The translations under genes were made by a program, and so were the position numbers. The notes beneath the pieces were generated by a model. That model saw only the letters and a list, made by a program, of their open reading frames with translations, was not told where the DNA came from and ran no database searches. 51,382 bases of DNA. Source: Mesonia profundi. GTDB lineage: Bacteria > Bacteroidota > Bacteroidia > Flavobacteriales > Flavobacteriaceae. Shown here piece after piece: positions 7,722 to 16,312 of this stretch (its first letter is position 1; the number at the start of each line of letters is the position of its first letter). The stretch lies in the NCBI RefSeq assembly GCF_031085155.1, contig NZ_JAVHUL010000022.1, forward strand, positions 1-51,382, read 5' to 3'.

Positions 7722-8741
7722 TTATCTAGGGATTTCAATAGATTTGGTAATCATTTCCACTACATTTTCAGTGGTCATGCCTTCCATTTCTCTTTCTGGA
7801 GAAAGAATAATTCGGTGTCTTAACACAGGGTTCAAGACTTTCTTGACATCTTCAGGGATTACAAAATCTCTTCCGTAGACCGCAGCATAAGCTTTGGAAG
7901 CATTCATAATCGCAATAGAAGCTCTTGGCGATGCTCCTAAAAATAAATGCGAATGATTTCTCGTTCTACTTACGATTTCTGCAATGTAGTTCATGATCTT
8001 TTCTTCAATCACAATTTCATGAACTTGACTTCTGAATTTATTCAACAAATCTGGCGTAAGTACGGCTTCAATTAAATCTAAAGGCTTTTTTTCTTTTCGT
8101 TGGTGATGTGACTTTAAAATTTCAATTTCTTGCTCTAAACTTGGGTATTCTACCTTTATTTTAAAGATAAAACGATCTAGTTGCGCTTCTGGTAAAGCAT
8201 ATGTTCCTTCTTGTTCTATGGGGTTTTGCGTGGCAAGCACCATAAAGGGAGGATCCATTTTATATTCTTTCCCATCCATAGTTACTTGGCGTTCTTCCAT
8301 CACTTCAAAAAGAGCCGCTTGGGTTTTTGCTGGCGCCCGGTTAATCTCATCAATCAAAACGATATTCGAGAAAATAGGTCCGGGTTTAAACTCAAAATTA
8401 GAACTCGCCGAATTTAAAATGGAAGTACCCAGCACATCACTCGGCATTAAATCTGGTGTAAACTGTATTCTGCTGAAATTTGTTTTAATCGATTTTGCAA
8501 AAAGCTTCGCTGTAATGGTTTTTGCAATCCCTGGGACGCCTTCAATCAAGACGTGTCCTTCTGCCAAAAGACCTACGATAAGTAATTCTATAAAGTCTTC
8601 TTGACCAATAATAACTTTAGCCAATTGCGCTTTTAAGCTTTCTACTGCCTGCTTTAACTCTTCCAAGTTAAGTCTGTTGTCAAATTGGATAGATTGCTCT
8701 TGCTCTTGATTGTTTCCTGATGTTGTTTCCTCGTTTTCCAT
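7722..8741 (-). CDS. MoxR family AAA+ ATPase
   Basis: 339 residues. The AAA+ core has a MoxR-type Walker A (EGVPGIAKT), Walker B (LIDEINRAPAKTQAAL), sensor 1 (LATQNPIEQEGTYALPEA) and arginine finger region (LDRFIFK), then a C-terminal lid domain with GASPRASIAI. MoxR proteins act as chaperone-like ATPases on von Willebrand A and membrane partners. Here the partners are the DUF58, DUF4350, DUF4129 and SpoIIM-like products of the same operon. The first 20 residues are low-complexity and rich in Glu and Gln. Confidence 0.93.
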   Translation of the reverse strand: MENEETTSGNNQEQEQSIQFDNRLNLEELKQAVESLKAQLAKVIIGQEDFIELLIVGLLAEGHVLIEGVPGIAKTITAKLFAKSIKTNFSRIQFTPDLMPSDVLGTSILNSASSNFEFKPGPIFSNIVLIDEINRAPAKTQAALFEVMEERQVTMDGKEYKMDPPFMVLATQNPIEQEGTYALPEAQLDRFIFKIKVEYPSLEQEIEILKSHHQRKEKKPLDLIEAVLTPDLLNKFRSQVHEIVIEEKIMNYIAEIVSRTRNHSHLFLGASPRASIAIMNASKAYAAVYGRDFVIPEDVKKVLNPVLRHRIILSPEREMEGMTTENVVEMITKSIEIPR

Positions 8742-8748
8742 TCAAAAA

Positions 8749-9954
8749 TTAGGGGTTGAAGTTGGTGATTTTATGATTGATATCTTTGAGTTCTTCTTTA
8801 GAAATCGCAGTATTTTGTTGCTGAAGTTGTAAATAGTCCATAAGCTCTTTTACATCTTCATAGGGATGATCTGTTTTATGAGCAATATCGCTAATTAAAT
8901 TGGTATTGTTCGCTTGGGTATTGATATGGTATTTTTGTCTTAAATCTAAGTAAAACTGATCGATCATTTTATGCGCAATACCCGTATGATCACTTCTTTC
9001 TAAATACATGCCTGCAATAGTTTGGGTGTATTCGTAGGTTTTATTCTTTAACGGATTTCTTATCGGAATGCTTTTTTGCTTTCTTTTTCCTTCAAAAAGC
9101 ACAAATAATAAAGCTCCAATCAACACAAAATAGTAGGCCCATTTTAAATACCTATTGTTGAGCAAAATATAAAGCGGCGAAGTATTGAAGGTTTTTCCTC
9201 CTGAATAATGATTATCCCAATAAAAATGAGCCACATTCATATCTAAATATGAAAGTACTTTTTGAGTATACATGTATTGCTGTTTCTTAGAAAGTAAGAA
9301 AAAATTACTAAACACTTCTGGAGACGAATGGATTAATATTTTGCCTTCCCCAAACGGAGCTTCTATAAAATTGATAAAATCTTCAGGTTTTTTTAAATTT
9401 TCGTCTTTGATTTGTACTAAGCCTAAAACCTCTTGATTGAGCGTGTCAATTTCATTAAAATGGATGATTTCTTTATCTTTTTGAAAGGCATACAACGAAT
9501 CAGATTTTAGACGTGGATTTACTAAATTATACTGCGGAAAGTTTTCCAATCCGTTTTTTCTAACTCTGCTTTTCTGACTCAGTTTTAAGGTGTCTAATAG
9601 AGAGCTGCTAATGTTATTACTAGCTAAGAAAAGTGTATTTCCTTTGTCTACCCAACTCAGTAATTGTTCCGCTTCAGCTTTATCAAACATTAAAGAATTT
9701 CCTATAAAGAAGTAGGTTCCTGGCTCAATTCCGCCGTATTTCAAAAACTCAAAGGGCGGTACGTTGATCTCTTCTAAGTTGGACGCCTTCTTTTCTAACT
9801 CTTGAAAGAAAACATAGGTTCCAAACGGGATTTTATCTTTGTTGGAGTAGGAGGGAAACCAGTTGACTGGCTCTTTTTGATTGGCTTCAAAAAACACCAA
9901 AGTGCTCAATATAAGAATTAAGACTCCTAATAATATTTTATAACGCTTAGTCAT
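8749..9954 (-). CDS. DUF4350 domain membrane protein
   Basis: 401 residues. An N-terminal membrane anchor (ILLGVLILILSTLVFFEA) is followed by an extracytoplasmic DUF4350 domain resembling a class I glutamine amidotransferase-like fold (GTYFFIGNSLMFDKAEAEQLLSW, GKILIHSSPEVFSN). A second membrane segment (WAYYFVLIGALLFVLFEG, about residue 275) precedes a cytoplasmic tail. The start overlaps the upstream DUF4129 gene by 8 bp. The family is a regular member of MoxR operons. The biochemical role is unknown. Confidence 0.82.
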   Translation of the reverse strand: MTKRYKILLGVLILILSTLVFFEANQKEPVNWFPSYSNKDKIPFGTYVFFQELEKKASNLEEINVPPFEFLKYGGIEPGTYFFIGNSLMFDKAEAEQLLSWVDKGNTLFLASNNISSSLLDTLKLSQKSRVRKNGLENFPQYNLVNPRLKSDSLYAFQKDKEIIHFNEIDTLNQEVLGLVQIKDENLKKPEDFINFIEAPFGEGKILIHSSPEVFSNFFLLSKKQQYMYTQKVLSYLDMNVAHFYWDNHYSGGKTFNTSPLYILLNNRYLKWAYYFVLIGALLFVLFEGKRKQKSIPIRNPLKNKTYEYTQTIAGMYLERSDHTGIAHKMIDQFYLDLRQKYHINTQANNTNLISDIAHKTDHPYEDVKELMDYLQLQQQNTAISKEELKDINHKITNFNP

Positions 9955-10711
9955 ACGAAGGAGAATTAATTTGTTGCTTTAGCGTTAAAAAATCTTCTTC
10001 GGCAGTTTTGTATTGCTGCGAATTGATAGAGAAATTCCCATACCATACAAAATCGTACAAGTGGGTTAGCTTTTCAAAAGGGCTGCTAAGTTGGCTTGAT
10101 TTGATCTCCTTCAGGTAATCTTCATTTGTTTTCTCTTGTTCGTACGCAATGAATTGATTGTCTTTGAGTTCCCTTAAGATAAGAAGGTAGTAATACCTCA
10201 CGGCCAATCGTAAATCACCTTTTGCAATGGCTTCCTTAATGAGGGCTTCAATATCTTTATTCTCTATGATTTCTTGCTCTTCCGATAAGAAAATTTCTTG
10301 CTCCTTATTTTTAGTGCCCAAGCCTTTCCCAGGATTTAGTTTGATAAAAAGCCAAACGATTAAAGCGACAATTCCGCCAATAACTAAGTAGGGAATAGAT
10401 TTCAGTAAAAATCCTACAAAACCTCTGGCTTCTATATCTCCAAAAAGGAAATTCCAAATAGTATCAAAAATATTAAAAAGCCAGCGTTTAAATTTGCTCC
10501 ACCAGCTTTTTACTTGCTCTTCTTCTAAGTAGTTAAACGCGTCTTGTTCTTTATATTCCTCTAAGCTTTCTTCCTCAAAAGTTACAGGCGTTACATCTTC
10601 TCTCTGGTCATATTTTACTTCTTTAATAGAGTCGTTTTTTACCTGCGTTTCCGCATGTATCGAAGCACTCGATAGCACATAAAGAAGAAAGACAAGGAGT
10701 AGATGCCGCAT
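9947..10711 (-). CDS. DUF4129 domain membrane protein
   Basis: 254 residues. A signal peptide (MRHLLLVFLLYVLSSASIHA) is followed by a periplasmic acidic segment, a membrane helix (SIPYLVIGGIVALIVWLFI) and a C-terminal DUF4129 domain. That domain has the characteristic AIAKGDLRLAVRYYYLLILREL and VWYGNF segments. DUF4129 domains are otherwise found at the C-terminus of transglutaminase-like membrane proteins and near MoxR/DUF58 genes. It sits 4 bp after the upstream gene and overlaps the DUF4350 start. Confidence 0.82.
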   Translation of the reverse strand: MRHLLLVFLLYVLSSASIHAETQVKNDSIKEVKYDQREDVTPVTFEEESLEEYKEQDAFNYLEEEQVKSWWSKFKRWLFNIFDTIWNFLFGDIEARGFVGFLLKSIPYLVIGGIVALIVWLFIKLNPGKGLGTKNKEQEIFLSEEQEIIENKDIEALIKEAIAKGDLRLAVRYYYLLILRELKDNQFIAYEQEKTNEDYLKEIKSSQLSSPFEKLTHLYDFVWYGNFSINSQQYKTAEEDFLTLKQQINSPSYD

Positions 10712-10715
10712 GAGT

Positions 10716-11609
10716 TTATTGGTTTCCTAAGCTATCGATTTCCTCATAAGTTCCTGTTTGATTTTTCTTTTCATTCAGGTTAAAATAGATAAAAATACAG
10801 GCTACAATAAAGATGATGTAAAACAAATATTGTCCAATGCTAGAGATGGTTGTTAGTATAACATAGCTCCAGTCAAACATAGAAGCGGGATCGCTAAGGC
10901 TTCCTTCTTGAGACATGCTAAAACCTTTTATAAACATATAAATGATGGCGGGCAATTGAAAAATAAAGCTAAGAATATACACCATGATGTAGGTGATTAA
11001 CATCGCGAAAAACGACATCCACCAGTTGTTTTTTATCAATTGAAAACAGTAAGAGAATGAGTCTCCTACGCTTAAATTAGTAAAGGCATAAATAGAGTAC
11101 ATAAAGGTGAGTACTACTCCAATATAAATACCAGGTAAAAAACATAATATAAACCCAATAAAACTCATTAGACCTATAAGGAAACTCATTCCTAAATAAC
11201 TAAGCCAATTCTCTTTTACGTCTATATTTACTTCTTCAATAACGATGACGCCTTCATTTTTCATATACGATTTTACCGCATAATGGATAGAACTTACCAA
11301 AAATGCATAGAATATGGCAGAGGCGATTAGTAGAATGAGCGAGCCTAAAAATATGGAAGAGTAAAAATCGGCTAGTCCAGTAGAAAGGCCATTGGAACTA
11401 TTGATTAAAGAAAGAAAATCAAAACTTTGTTTGCTCGTAGAGTAGGTGTAATAGGTAATTGCAAAAATCAAGATGATAAAAGGAACCGCCACGGTATTTA
11501 AAAGTACCTTAAATAGCGGCTTGATGTTTTCTCTTATAAATTTGAAGGTGTCGCTTAAGATTTCTCCAATTTCTCTTTCTCTCTTAAATTGTATGTATTG
11601 ATCAAACAT
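10716..11609 (-). CDS. multi-pass membrane protein of the MoxR operon
   Basis: 297 residues with a cytoplasmic N-terminus (REREIGEILSDTFKFIREN) and about six membrane segments. Its pattern resembles the membrane domain found next to glycerophosphodiester phosphodiesterases, but no catalytic domain is present. It overlaps the SpoIIM-like gene by 8 bp and is followed after 4 bp by the DUF4129 gene. It is probably a membrane subunit of the same complex. I cannot assign an activity. Confidence 0.7.
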   Translation of the reverse strand: MFDQYIQFKREREIGEILSDTFKFIRENIKPLFKVLLNTVAVPFIILIFAITYYTYSTSKQSFDFLSLINSSNGLSTGLADFYSSIFLGSLILLIASAIFYAFLVSSIHYAVKSYMKNEGVIVIEEVNIDVKENWLSYLGMSFLIGLMSFIGFILCFLPGIYIGVVLTFMYSIYAFTNLSVGDSFSYCFQLIKNNWWMSFFAMLITYIMVYILSFIFQLPAIIYMFIKGFSMSQEGSLSDPASMFDWSYVILTTISSIGQYLFYIIFIVACIFIYFNLNEKKNQTGTYEEIDSLGNQ

Positions 11610-12567
11610 GTTTTATTTCTTTTTTATGAAGTTGAATAGGATAAATAATATAATAGTAAACAATTAAAAATAGGGAAGTAGCAATAATAAAAATAGCTAA
11701 CCAATCTGGCATTTGGGTTTGTCTGGTTACAAAACCTTCTAAGAAACCGGCAATAATAAAAAACGGGATCGTGCTGATGATAATTTTTAGTCCGTCTTTA
11801 ATTCCGTTAATAAAAGATTGGAGTCGCGTGTATGTTCCAGGAAAAAGAATGCTTTTTCCTACAACGAGACCCGCGCAACCGGCGACAATAATTACAGAAA
11901 TTTCTATGGTTCCGTGAATCCAAATCGTTCTTACTGATTCCCACAACAAACCTTTGTCGTAAAAAAAAAATTGAAAAGAGCCCAGCATAATCGCATTTTG
12001 CATCAAGACATATAAAGTACCAAGGCCTAGGAAAATCCCCAGAACATACGCCATTAAGCCCACCCGAATATTATTAATGGTTATTCCCAAAAACATATTC
12101 ATCTTTTGCATTTCTTTATAGACTCGCATGGGGTCACCTTTGTCTATATTATCCAACGTCATATTGACGTAGGCATCTCCCAAAATGGAGCGAACAAAAG
12201 CTTGTTCATTGGCAGCAGAATAAGCTCCGATGATACAAAATAACGCAAAAACCAAGAAGCTAATTAATAACTGTCTTTGATGTTGGTAAAATTGTGAAGG
12301 AAATTCCTTCAAGAAGAACGAAAATATTCTTCCTTTAGACTCTTTTTTGGTCTTATAAATCTTTTGATGTGCTTTCGCGGATAAAGAATTAAGATAAAAT
12401 AAGGTTTTGCTTTTGGGGTAAAACGTTTGTGCGTAGCTTAGATGATCGGTGATTTCAATATATAAGGAAGAAAGCTCATCGGGTGATATTTTTGCATTAT
12501 TATCAATAACATTTTCAAATGTTACCCATTTGTCCTTATTTTGCTTTACAAAAGCTGCTTCACGCAT
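11602..12567 (-). CDS. stage II sporulation protein M (SpoIIM) family membrane protein
   Basis: 321 residues. The start (MREAAFVKQNKDKW) and a cytoplasmic N-terminal third are typical of the non-sporulating SpoIIM-like family. At least five membrane segments follow, with the conserved NNIRVGLMAYVLGIFLGLGT and WIHGTIEISVIIVAG stretches. It is the first gene of the minus-strand MoxR operon and is separated by only 35 bp from the divergent RDD gene. In this setting it is a membrane component of a MoxR-dependent system, not a sporulation protein. Confidence 0.87.
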   Translation of the reverse strand: MREAAFVKQNKDKWVTFENVIDNNAKISPDELSSLYIEITDHLSYAQTFYPKSKTLFYLNSLSAKAHQKIYKTKKESKGRIFSFFLKEFPSQFYQHQRQLLISFLVFALFCIIGAYSAANEQAFVRSILGDAYVNMTLDNIDKGDPMRVYKEMQKMNMFLGITINNIRVGLMAYVLGIFLGLGTLYVLMQNAIMLGSFQFFFYDKGLLWESVRTIWIHGTIEISVIIVAGCAGLVVGKSILFPGTYTRLQSFINGIKDGLKIIISTIPFFIIAGFLEGFVTRQTQMPDWLAIFIIATSLFLIVYYYIIYPIQLHKKEIKHV

Positions 12568-12602
12568 AATTGAAAATTAAGATTACCAAAGAAACATATT
12601 AA

Positions 12603-13316
12603 ATGGATAACTATCAAATTGAAACTGCTCAAAATGTGGAGATATATCAAAATATCGCCAACTTAGGAGATCGCATCTTGGCTTTTTTAATAGATATGTT
12701 AATTATCATCGCCTATGGTCTTTTAACGGGGATAGCCGCTTCGAGTTTGGGTTTGGGACGTGAGAACGAATGGATTTATATGGTGGTAATAGGTTTACCT
12801 ATATTTTTATATCATTTATTAATGGAAACCTTCAATAACGGACAATCTTTAGGAAAGGCAGCTATGCGCATTCGAGTGGTGAAATTAGATGGCTCTCAAC
12901 CTGCGTTTTCTAATTATGCCATACGCTGGTTGCTGCGAATGGTAGACATCACTTTTACCAGTGGCGCCGTAGCAATTTTCAGTTTTCTATTCAGTGCCAA
13001 AGGTCAGCGATTAGGTGATATTGCGGCAACAACAACGGTTATTTCTGAAAAGCAAAAAATTACGATTCATCAAACCTTGATGGCATCACTTCCAGACGGA
13101 TATCAACCCAAATATCCACAGGTAACCGTATTTTCTGATAAAGAGATGCAACAAATCAAAAACATATTTCAAAAAGCGAAAAGGGAAGGAAAACATGCAG
13201 TTATTTTAGCTTTAGCTGAAAAATCATCCAAAATGATGCAAATCACCTTAGATGAGAAAGCTTTCTCTTTTATAGATACCATTATTTTAGATTATAATTA
13301 TTATACCCAGCAGTAA
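12603..13316 (+). CDS. RDD family membrane protein
   Basis: 237 residues. The RDD signature is present (NLGDRILAFLIDMLIIIAYG at the first membrane helix, then NGQSLGKAAMRIRVVKLDG and a later GQRLGDIAA), with about three membrane helices. A soluble C-terminal tail of roughly 90 residues follows. RDD proteins include Na+/H+ antiporter-like transporters, but most are uncharacterised. It diverges from the SpoIIM-MoxR operon, a very common neighbourhood for this family, and its stop codon abuts the next start. Confidence 0.88.
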   Translation: MDNYQIETAQNVEIYQNIANLGDRILAFLIDMLIIIAYGLLTGIAASSLGLGRENEWIYMVVIGLPIFLYHLLMETFNNGQSLGKAAMRIRVVKLDGSQPAFSNYAIRWLLRMVDITFTSGAVAIFSFLFSAKGQRLGDIAATTTVISEKQKITIHQTLMASLPDGYQPKYPQVTVFSDKEMQQIKNIFQKAKREGKHAVILALAEKSSKMMQITLDEKAFSFIDTIILDYNYYTQQ

Positions 13317-13946
13317 ATGGATTACTTATTATTTATGGACATTTTGGGAACCGTTGCGTTCTCTATTTCGGGAGTGTTAACTGCTATGAAAAAGCGAATG
13401 GATGCTTTTGGTATTCTAATCATCGCTTTTGTAACCGCAGTAGGTGGAGGGACGTTAAGAGATATTTTAATTGGTTTCCCTATCACATGGATGCGTAATA
13501 TGACCTATGTACATGTGATCCTTATTACGACCATTGTGGCTGCGCTTTTTAGAAGTAAGTTGGTGTATTTAAGAAAATCACTTTTTTTGTTTGATACGAT
13601 TGGAATAGGGCTTTATACCGTTGTGGGAATTCAAAAAGCAATTTCTATTGACTTACCGCCTGTTATTTGCGTTGCCATTGGGACCATGAGTGCTTGTTTT
13701 GGAGGGGTAATTCGAGATATTTTATGTAATGAGATTCCGGTAATTTTTAGAAAAGAAATTTATGCCACCGCTTGTATTTTGGGAGGTGTTAGTTACTTTT
13801 TATTGGTTAAAGTGGGATTGCCACAGAATATAACTTTTATCATCTCTGGAGCTGTGGTGATTTTAACGAGATTGCTTGCGGTTGTATTTAAACTACAATT
13901 ACCTTCCGTTTACGGAAAAGAAAAAGAGCCTAACGAAGCACCTTAA
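13317..13946 (+). CDS. TRIC-type cation channel family protein (YadS/UPF0126)
   Basis: 209 residues, about seven membrane helices arranged as two repeated halves. Each half carries the family motif: VTAVGGGTLRDIL in the first and ACFGGVIRDIL in the second. These glycine-rich motifs form the ion path in prokaryotic trimeric intracellular cation (TRIC) channels, which are K+-permeable. The start codon follows the RDD stop codon with no gap, so the two are co-transcribed. The 3' end overlaps the convergent cyclophilin gene by 17 bp. Confidence 0.9.
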   Translation: MDYLLFMDILGTVAFSISGVLTAMKKRMDAFGILIIAFVTAVGGGTLRDILIGFPITWMRNMTYVHVILITTIVAALFRSKLVYLRKSLFLFDTIGIGLYTVVGIQKAISIDLPPVICVAIGTMSACFGGVIRDILCNEIPVIFRKEIYATACILGGVSYFLLVKVGLPQNITFIISGAVVILTRLLAVVFKLQLPSVYGKEKEPNEAP

Positions 13947-14679
13947 TTTTCATAGTAATGTTTTTCTTAGGCCATTCACTTTGGTCTACTTCTACTTGCG
14001 CTATTTTATCTACCACGTCCATTCCTCTAATAACTTTACCAAAAACCGTATGGTCATTGTCTAAATGATGCGCGCCATTTTTACCTTGAACAATGAAAAA
14101 CTCAAATGGGGAAGAAGCTTTACTTATATTTTGTTCACTGTATTTTGCTGCAGAAAAGGCGCCACGTTGATGTGTGTTTTCGGCTTTAAATTCGTTGGGA
14201 ATTAAATAGGAGCCTACTTGGTGTCTCACCTCATGTGTCTCCTGTAAATCACTATTTCCGCCTTGAATTACAAAATCTTTAGCGACACGATGAAAAAAAG
14301 AAGTATCAAAATAACCCATTTTCACCAACCTGATAAAGTTAGCGCGATGCAGCGGTGTGTTTTTGTATAGCTTCACTTTAATATTCCCAAAAGAAGTAGA
14401 AATCTCGACTAAGGTTTCTGGGTTCTCTTTTCCGTATTGAGTTAAGAAAGGAATAAGCTGTTCTTGTTGAAGGTTTTCAATTTTAGTTAAATCTACGCTA
14501 AAATTATTTCCGCCTTTAGGGATTTTGACCGCCTTTAGGAGACTGTCTCTTTTTCTCTCTTTTTCTTTTTGAAGCTCTATTTTTTGCTTCTCTGTTTTTG
14601 TTGACTTACTTTTACTATCTTCACAACTAAGAATTACTAAGAATAATAAAGCAATTATAAAGGGGTATCGAAATGACAT
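13930..14679 (-). CDS. cyclophilin-type peptidyl-prolyl isomerase lipoprotein
   Basis: 249 residues with a lipoprotein signal (VILSC, Cys19) and a charged linker rich in Lys and Glu. The cyclophilin domain starts around residue 90. The catalytic Arg is in FFHRVAKDFVIQGG, and the FFIVQGK and HTVFGKVIRGMDVV segments follow. It should catalyse proline isomerisation during folding of envelope proteins. Its start codon lies 7 bp inside the divergent NUDIX gene and its end overlaps the TRIC gene, so neither end has a spacer. Confidence 0.9.
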   Translation of the reverse strand: MSFRYPFIIALLFLVILSCEDSKSKSTKTEKQKIELQKEKERKRDSLLKAVKIPKGGNNFSVDLTKIENLQQEQLIPFLTQYGKENPETLVEISTSFGNIKVKLYKNTPLHRANFIRLVKMGYFDTSFFHRVAKDFVIQGGNSDLQETHEVRHQVGSYLIPNEFKAENTHQRGAFSAAKYSEQNISKASSPFEFFIVQGKNGAHHLDNDHTVFGKVIRGMDVVDKIAQVEVDQSEWPKKNITMKIKVLR

Positions 14680-15314
14680 TTTCTGAATTTAAAAAATCTG
14701 TTTCAAAAATAGAAAAAATTGAATTGTTTGGAGAGAAAGCGCATATGGAAATGTCACCTAATTTTAGAACTAAAGAATTAAGGGAGTTGGATGTGGTTAA
14801 GAAAAACCCGCGTAAAGCGGCAGTTTTAGCCTTATTTTACCCTGACAAAAATGACAACACCTATATTGTACTCATTCTAAGAAAAACGTATAAAGGAGTA
14901 CATTCTGCTCAAATTGGTTTTCCTGGTGGTAAAGTAGAGTTAACAGACAAGGACTTGGAAGAAACCGCTATTCGGGAAACCTATGAAGAGGTTGGAGTGC
15001 ATCCAGAAAACATTAATATTTTAAAGAAACTCACCAAAATTTATATCCCGCCTTCTAATTTTTGGGTATATCCTTTTATAGGAACTGCCAATCACACACC
15101 AAACTTTGTAAGACAGGAAACCGAAGTAGAGAAAATCGTAGAGGTTAAACTGGAAGATTTTCTAAATGAGTCTAGCTTAGTCGAAAAAAGATTAAGCACT
15201 TCTTACGCTAAAGATGTAGATGTGCCAGCATTTCTTCTGAATGGCCATGTGGTTTGGGGAGCAACCGCTATGATGCTTAGCGAAGTAAAGATGGTCTTGA
15301 AAAACATAATATAA
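14673..15314 (+). CDS. NUDIX hydrolase, probable CoA pyrophosphatase
   Basis: 213 residues. The segment HSAQIGFPGGKVELTD followed by TAIRETYEEVGV combines the UPF0035 signature upstream of the Nudix box with the RExxEExG core. This is typical of NudL/YeaB-type coenzyme A diphosphatases, which cut CoA to phosphopantetheine and 3',5'-ADP. The C-terminus (GHVVWGATAMML) also fits that family. The start overlaps the divergent cyclophilin gene by 7 bp, so its promoter must lie inside that gene. Confidence 0.88.
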   Translation: MTFSEFKKSVSKIEKIELFGEKAHMEMSPNFRTKELRELDVVKKNPRKAAVLALFYPDKNDNTYIVLILRKTYKGVHSAQIGFPGGKVELTDKDLEETAIRETYEEVGVHPENINILKKLTKIYIPPSNFWVYPFIGTANHTPNFVRQETEVEKIVEVKLEDFLNESSLVEKRLSTSYAKDVDVPAFLLNGHVVWGATAMMLSEVKMVLKNII

Positions 15315-15362
15315 AGAACGGTTTTTGTATATTAGTCGCCTTATAAAATTGAAAAAATAACT

Positions 15363-16169
15363 ATGGGATTATTCAAAAAAAATCCTTTTGGTCACATTTT
15401 ATTTATAAAGAAATGGATCATAAGAGTTTTAGGTGTGATTACGCATCGCCGTTATCGCGGATTTAATGCACTACAAATTGAAGGTTCTGAAATTATAAAA
15501 GACCTTCCAGATAGAAACGTGCTTTTTATCTCCAACCACCAAACCTACTTTGCAGATGTGGTGGCAATGTTTCATGTGTTTAATGCAAGTCTTAGCGGAA
15601 GAACGAACTCCATAAAAAATGTGATGTATTTATGGAACCCTAAATTAAACCTCTATTATATTGCTGCCAGAGAAACCATGCGAGCGGGATTATTAGCAAG
15701 AATTTTTTCTTACGCGGGGGCAATTACTGTAGAAAGAACCTGGCGAGATAAAGGGAAAGATGTGAACCGCCAAGTAAAAATGAGCGATATAACCAGTATT
15801 GGTACTGCCTTAAAAGACGGTTGGGTGATTACTTTCCCTCAAGGAACAACCAAACCTTGGAAGCCCATACGAAAAGGAACGGCTCACATCATTAGAAAAT
15901 ACAACCCTGTAGTAGTACCTATTGTTATTGATGGGTTTAGAAGGTCTTTCGATAAAAAAGGAATTAGGGTAAAGAAAAAGGGAATCTTACAGTCTATGGT
16001 GATCAAAGAGCCCATGGAGTTTGCTGAGAATGAATCTGTAGAAAGTATAATTGAAAGACTCGAAATGGCCATCGAACAACATTCTTCTTTTGTAAAAGTA
16101 ATTCCTAGAGAAGTTCTTTTAGAGCAAGAAAAATTAAATGAACAAAGAAGATATAGTTATAAGGAGTAA
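15363..16169 (+). CDS. PlsC-like lysophospholipid acyltransferase
   Basis: 268 residues. The acyltransferase blocks are recognisable: SNHQTYFADVV (block I), GAITVERTW (block II), ITFPQGTT (block III, FPEGTR-like) and VPIVIDGF (block IV). A role in acylating a lysophospholipid or a similar acceptor at the membrane is inferred. Block I is odd: the His and Asp are separated by five residues rather than the four of the HX4D motif. The acceptor may therefore differ from lysophosphatidic acid. It follows the NUDIX gene by 48 bp. Confidence 0.82.
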   Translation: MGLFKKNPFGHILFIKKWIIRVLGVITHRRYRGFNALQIEGSEIIKDLPDRNVLFISNHQTYFADVVAMFHVFNASLSGRTNSIKNVMYLWNPKLNLYYIAARETMRAGLLARIFSYAGAITVERTWRDKGKDVNRQVKMSDITSIGTALKDGWVITFPQGTTKPWKPIRKGTAHIIRKYNPVVVPIVIDGFRRSFDKKGIRVKKKGILQSMVIKEPMEFAENESVESIIERLEMAIEQHSSFVKVIPREVLLEQEKLNEQRRYSYKE

Positions 16170-16254
16170 GATTCATTTCAAATTTTAACATTCTTTTTAT
16201 ACTAAGGCAGGATGCTTGTAGTTATTGTAGTGTATGTTAAAAACTAATTTTCAA

Positions 16255-16284
16255 TTGGTTATGATTAACATTTGATTAAATTTG
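16255..16284 (+). promoter_or_regulatory. promoter of the serine hydrolase-transporter operon
   Basis: A TTG (-33, 16255-16257) and TAAATTTG (-7, 16277-16284) are separated by 19 bp, an excellent fit to the Bacteroidota consensus. They lie about 28 bp upstream of the start codon. Confidence 0.7.
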
Positions 16285-16312
16285 AACTTATTAATTAAGC
16301 AAAAACTACTAT

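Noticed and set aside
8211-8604. Two plus-strand frames opposite the MoxR ATPase core.
   Set aside because: They overlap conserved Walker B and sensor motifs on the other strand, so they are shadows.
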